A DNA stretch of 7,833 nt, taken from NCBI GenBank assembly GCA_947505995.1, contig CANNNB010000108.1:1-7833 (forward strand). Direction: 5' to 3'. The translations under genes and the position numbers were made by a program. The notes below the pieces were generated by a model. It saw only the letters and a program-made list of their open reading frames with translations. It was not told the origin of the DNA and made no database searches. Positions 6,380 to 7,833 of this stretch are shown here, piece by piece. The stretch's first letter is position 1. Each line of letters starts with the position of its first letter. Source of the DNA: Comamonadaceae bacterium. GTDB taxonomy: Bacteria > Pseudomonadota > Gammaproteobacteria > Burkholderiales > Burkholderiaceae.

Positions 6380-7505
6380 TTTATCTGCCAATGCCTCTCA
6401 TGGACCTTTGACCGGTCTGAAAATAATTGAGTTTGCAGGCATTGGTCCTGGACCCTTTACCGGCATGATGCTGGCAGATATGGGGGCCGATGTGATCGTG
6501 ATCGATCGCGCTGCCGATGTCGCCCGAGCTTCAAAATACCCGAGAGCGGCCAGCAATAGGGGCAAACGTTCAATTGCATTGGACTTGAAGTCGACTGCTG
6601 ATCGCGAAGTGGTCTGGACCTTGATTGAATCTGCAGATGCGCTCATTGAAGGATTTAGGCCGGGCGTCATGGAGCGCCTTGGTTTTGGGCCAGAAGCCGT
6701 TGAAGCACGCAACCCCAAATTGGTCTATGGCCGGGTGACGGGTTGGGGGCAAACAGGACCTTTGGCGCAGGCCGCAGGACACGACATCAACTATGTCGCC
6801 TTGACTGGTGTCTTATCTACCTCTGCACGTCAGGGTCAAGCGCCCGTCATTCCCCCCACCATTGTTGGCGACATGGCTGGGGGTGCCATGTTCCTGGCGT
6901 TTGGTTTGGTGTGTGCATTGCTTGAAGCTCAAAAATCGGGTTTTGGACAAGTGGTTGATGCGGCCATGATCGATGGTGTCACTGCCATGAGTGGCTTGAT
7001 GCATCAAATGCGCAGCAATGGCTCCTGGATGGATCAAACCGAGCGAAATTTTTTTTCAAACAGCTCTCCTTTTTATGAGGTGTTCGAGTGTTCGGATGGC
7101 CACTACATCACATTGGGTGCCATCGAGCCGCAGTTTTATGCGCAACTTTTGCGCTTGTTAAATCTTGACGATATCGATCCAACTTTGCAATATGACGCAC
7201 GTCACTGGCCGCAACTTAAGCAAAGAATGGCGACAACCATTCATCAAAAAACGCGTGCTGAATGGCAAAGCTTGCTAGAAGGCACGGATGTTTGTTTTGC
7301 GCCAGTTTTGAGTTTGACTGAAGCGGCTGAACATCCTCATAACAAGTCGCGTGGCTTGTTTGTCGATGTTAACGGTCAGAGGCAACCGGCGCCTGCGCCA
7401 CGTTTCTCAAGAAGTGTTGCGCGCAGTCCATCGCCTGGGGCTTTGTGTGGCGAACATACCGCGGAGATTTTGGCCGAGATAGGCGCTCACCGCACAAGAA
7501 CCTAA
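6357..7505 (+). CDS. Alpha-methylacyl-CoA racemase (CaiB/BaiF CoA-transferase family III)
   Basis: Interconverts (2R)- and (2S)-2-methylacyl-CoA thioesters, making methyl-branched chains usable by S-specific acyl-CoA dehydrogenases. The 382-residue protein opens with LTGLKIIEFAGIGPGPFTGM (18-37). It carries the residues that define the racemase rather than CoA-transferase branch: H142-D143 in AGHDINY, D172 in VGDMAGG and E257 in GAIEPQFY. These correspond to His126, Asp156 and Glu241 of Mycobacterium tuberculosis MCR. Transferases of the family use an Asp nucleophile in a different context. The ATG at 6357 is chosen; a TTG at 6351 adds two residues, and neither has a clear Shine-Dalgarno. It diverges from the beta-oxidation operon over a 141-base region, suggesting shared control. 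A related racemase-like function on another CoA ester is possible. Confidence 0.92.
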   Translation: MSTHSTANLSANASHGPLTGLKIIEFAGIGPGPFTGMMLADMGADVIVIDRAADVARASKYPRAASNRGKRSIALDLKSTADREVVWTLIESADALIEGFRPGVMERLGFGPEAVEARNPKLVYGRVTGWGQTGPLAQAAGHDINYVALTGVLSTSARQGQAPVIPPTIVGDMAGGAMFLAFGLVCALLEAQKSGFGQVVDAAMIDGVTAMSGLMHQMRSNGSWMDQTERNFFSNSSPFYEVFECSDGHYITLGAIEPQFYAQLLRLLNLDDIDPTLQYDARHWPQLKQRMATTIHQKTRAEWQSLLEGTDVCFAPVLSLTEAAEHPHNKSRGLFVDVNGQRQPAPAPRFSRSVARSPSPGALCGEHTAEILAEIGAHRTRT

Positions 7506-7641
7506 GCTATCACTCGTCTTAATGGACTATGACACTTTGAGGATCCATCATCCAGAATCGGGTCTTTCTAAATTGAGATTTAAATTGACTCGAAAAATAT
7601 GTCGAAAATTTTGAACATTCAGACCATGGAGCGCTTGTTAC
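7506..7641. other. AT-rich gap between racemase and tonB, with 12-bp-spaced A-tracts
   Basis: No gene is seen in these 136 bases and no convincing terminator for the racemase. A-tracts occur at 7570-7572, 7582-7584, 7593-7597 and 7605-7608, about 12 bases apart. AAATTGA is repeated at 7570 and 7582, and TCGAAAA at 7590 and 7602. GTCGAAAATTTTGAAC (7601-7616) is symmetric at 12 of 16 positions. This is probably promoter or control DNA for tonB. TTGACT (7585-7590) could be a -35, but no good -10 follows at the right distance. I see no clear Fur box. Confidence 0.4.
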
Positions 7642-7833
7642 ATGATTGATTACGCCAGCCGGCAACGAACCCCCCGCAAGCATTTGATCGGGTTGACTGC
7701 GGTGGTGGTGTTGCACGGGCTGCTGTTTTGGGCCATCAATTCCGGACTTGCTCGCAAGTTTGTGAAGGTGCTCAAGGGACCGGTTGAGGCCGTCCTGTTG
7801 GAAGAGACCAAGCCCGACATTCCGCCGCCCCCG
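7642..7833 (+). CDS. tonB: TonB-type energy transducer, N-terminal part (cut by right edge)
   Basis: TonB couples the proton motive force, through ExbB/ExbD in the inner membrane, to outer-membrane receptors for iron chelates and vitamin B12. The 64 visible residues show a short basic cytoplasmic segment (MIDYASRQRTPRKH) and one membrane anchor, LIGLTAVVVLHGLLFWAI (15-32), with a His inside the helix as in TonB anchors. A periplasmic stretch KVLKGPVEAVLLEETKPDIP then leads into the start of a proline-rich spacer (PPPP at the edge). The C-terminal domain is outside the window. GGAG (7628-7631) lies 10 bases before the ATG. It is separated from the racemase by 136 bases and is functionally unrelated, so it probably begins a new unit, perhaps tonB-exbB-exbD. 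Paralogues exist in most Burkholderiales, so which TonB this is remains open. Confidence 0.85.
   Translation, partial: MIDYASRQRTPRKHLIGLTAVVVLHGLLFWAINSGLARKFVKVLKGPVEAVLLEETKPDIPPPP

Noticed and set aside
7545..7557. GGAT/ATCC mini-hairpin after the racemase as terminator
   Set aside because: Only a 4-bp stem and no U-run follows.
7585..7613. tonB promoter with -35 TTGACT
   Set aside because: At 16-18 base spacing the only hexamers are AATTTT, ATTTTG and TTTTGA, poor -10 matches; not called as a promoter.

Overview
The window looks like part of a betaproteobacterial chromosome. Burkholderiales, and probably Comamonadaceae, is my inference from the style of the encoded proteins, the moderate GC content and the TonB N-terminus; no rRNA or other taxonomic marker is present. 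It holds seven genes I am confident of, two of them cut by the window edges, plus one possible very small ORF.

Minus strand, in order of transcription (right to left): an SDR-family oxidoreductase (6215-5472), a small winged-helix DNA-binding protein (5467-4976), a thiolase (4835-3630), a bifunctional enoyl-CoA hydratase/3-hydroxyacyl-CoA dehydrogenase of FadB/FadJ type (3603-1411), and an acyl-CoA dehydrogenase (from 1407, still open at base 1). Gaps are 4, 140, 26 and 3 bases, so this reads as one operon, perhaps with an internal control point in the 140-base gap. The acyl-CoA dehydrogenase frame has no stop over 469 codons. It runs through a complete first dehydrogenase domain straight into the start of a second, so it encodes a fused two-domain enzyme.

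Plus strand: a class III CoA-transferase-family protein with all the active-site residues of alpha-methylacyl-CoA racemase (6357-7505), divergent from the operon. After a 136-base gap comes the N-terminus of a TonB-type energy transducer (7642 to the right edge), which is probably a separate unit.

Together the genes supply every step of a beta-oxidation cycle: dehydrogenation, hydration, 3-hydroxy oxidation and thiolysis. They add a racemase for 2-methyl-branched acyl-CoAs, an extra SDR and a local regulator. The best inference is degradation of methyl-branched or isoprenoid/sterol-side-chain-type acyl-CoAs. No acyl-CoA ligase is seen, so activation would be encoded elsewhere or beyond the left edge.

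The 141-base divergent region (6216-6356) carries a good minus-strand promoter, a near-perfect 14-bp palindrome over its -10/start site, and a strong plus-strand Shine-Dalgarno with a 28-codon ORF that overlaps the racemase start. I found no CRISPR, RNA gene, insertion sequence or phage feature. The system is mostly of known families; what deserves a second look is the fused dehydrogenase, the regulatory architecture and the small ORF.
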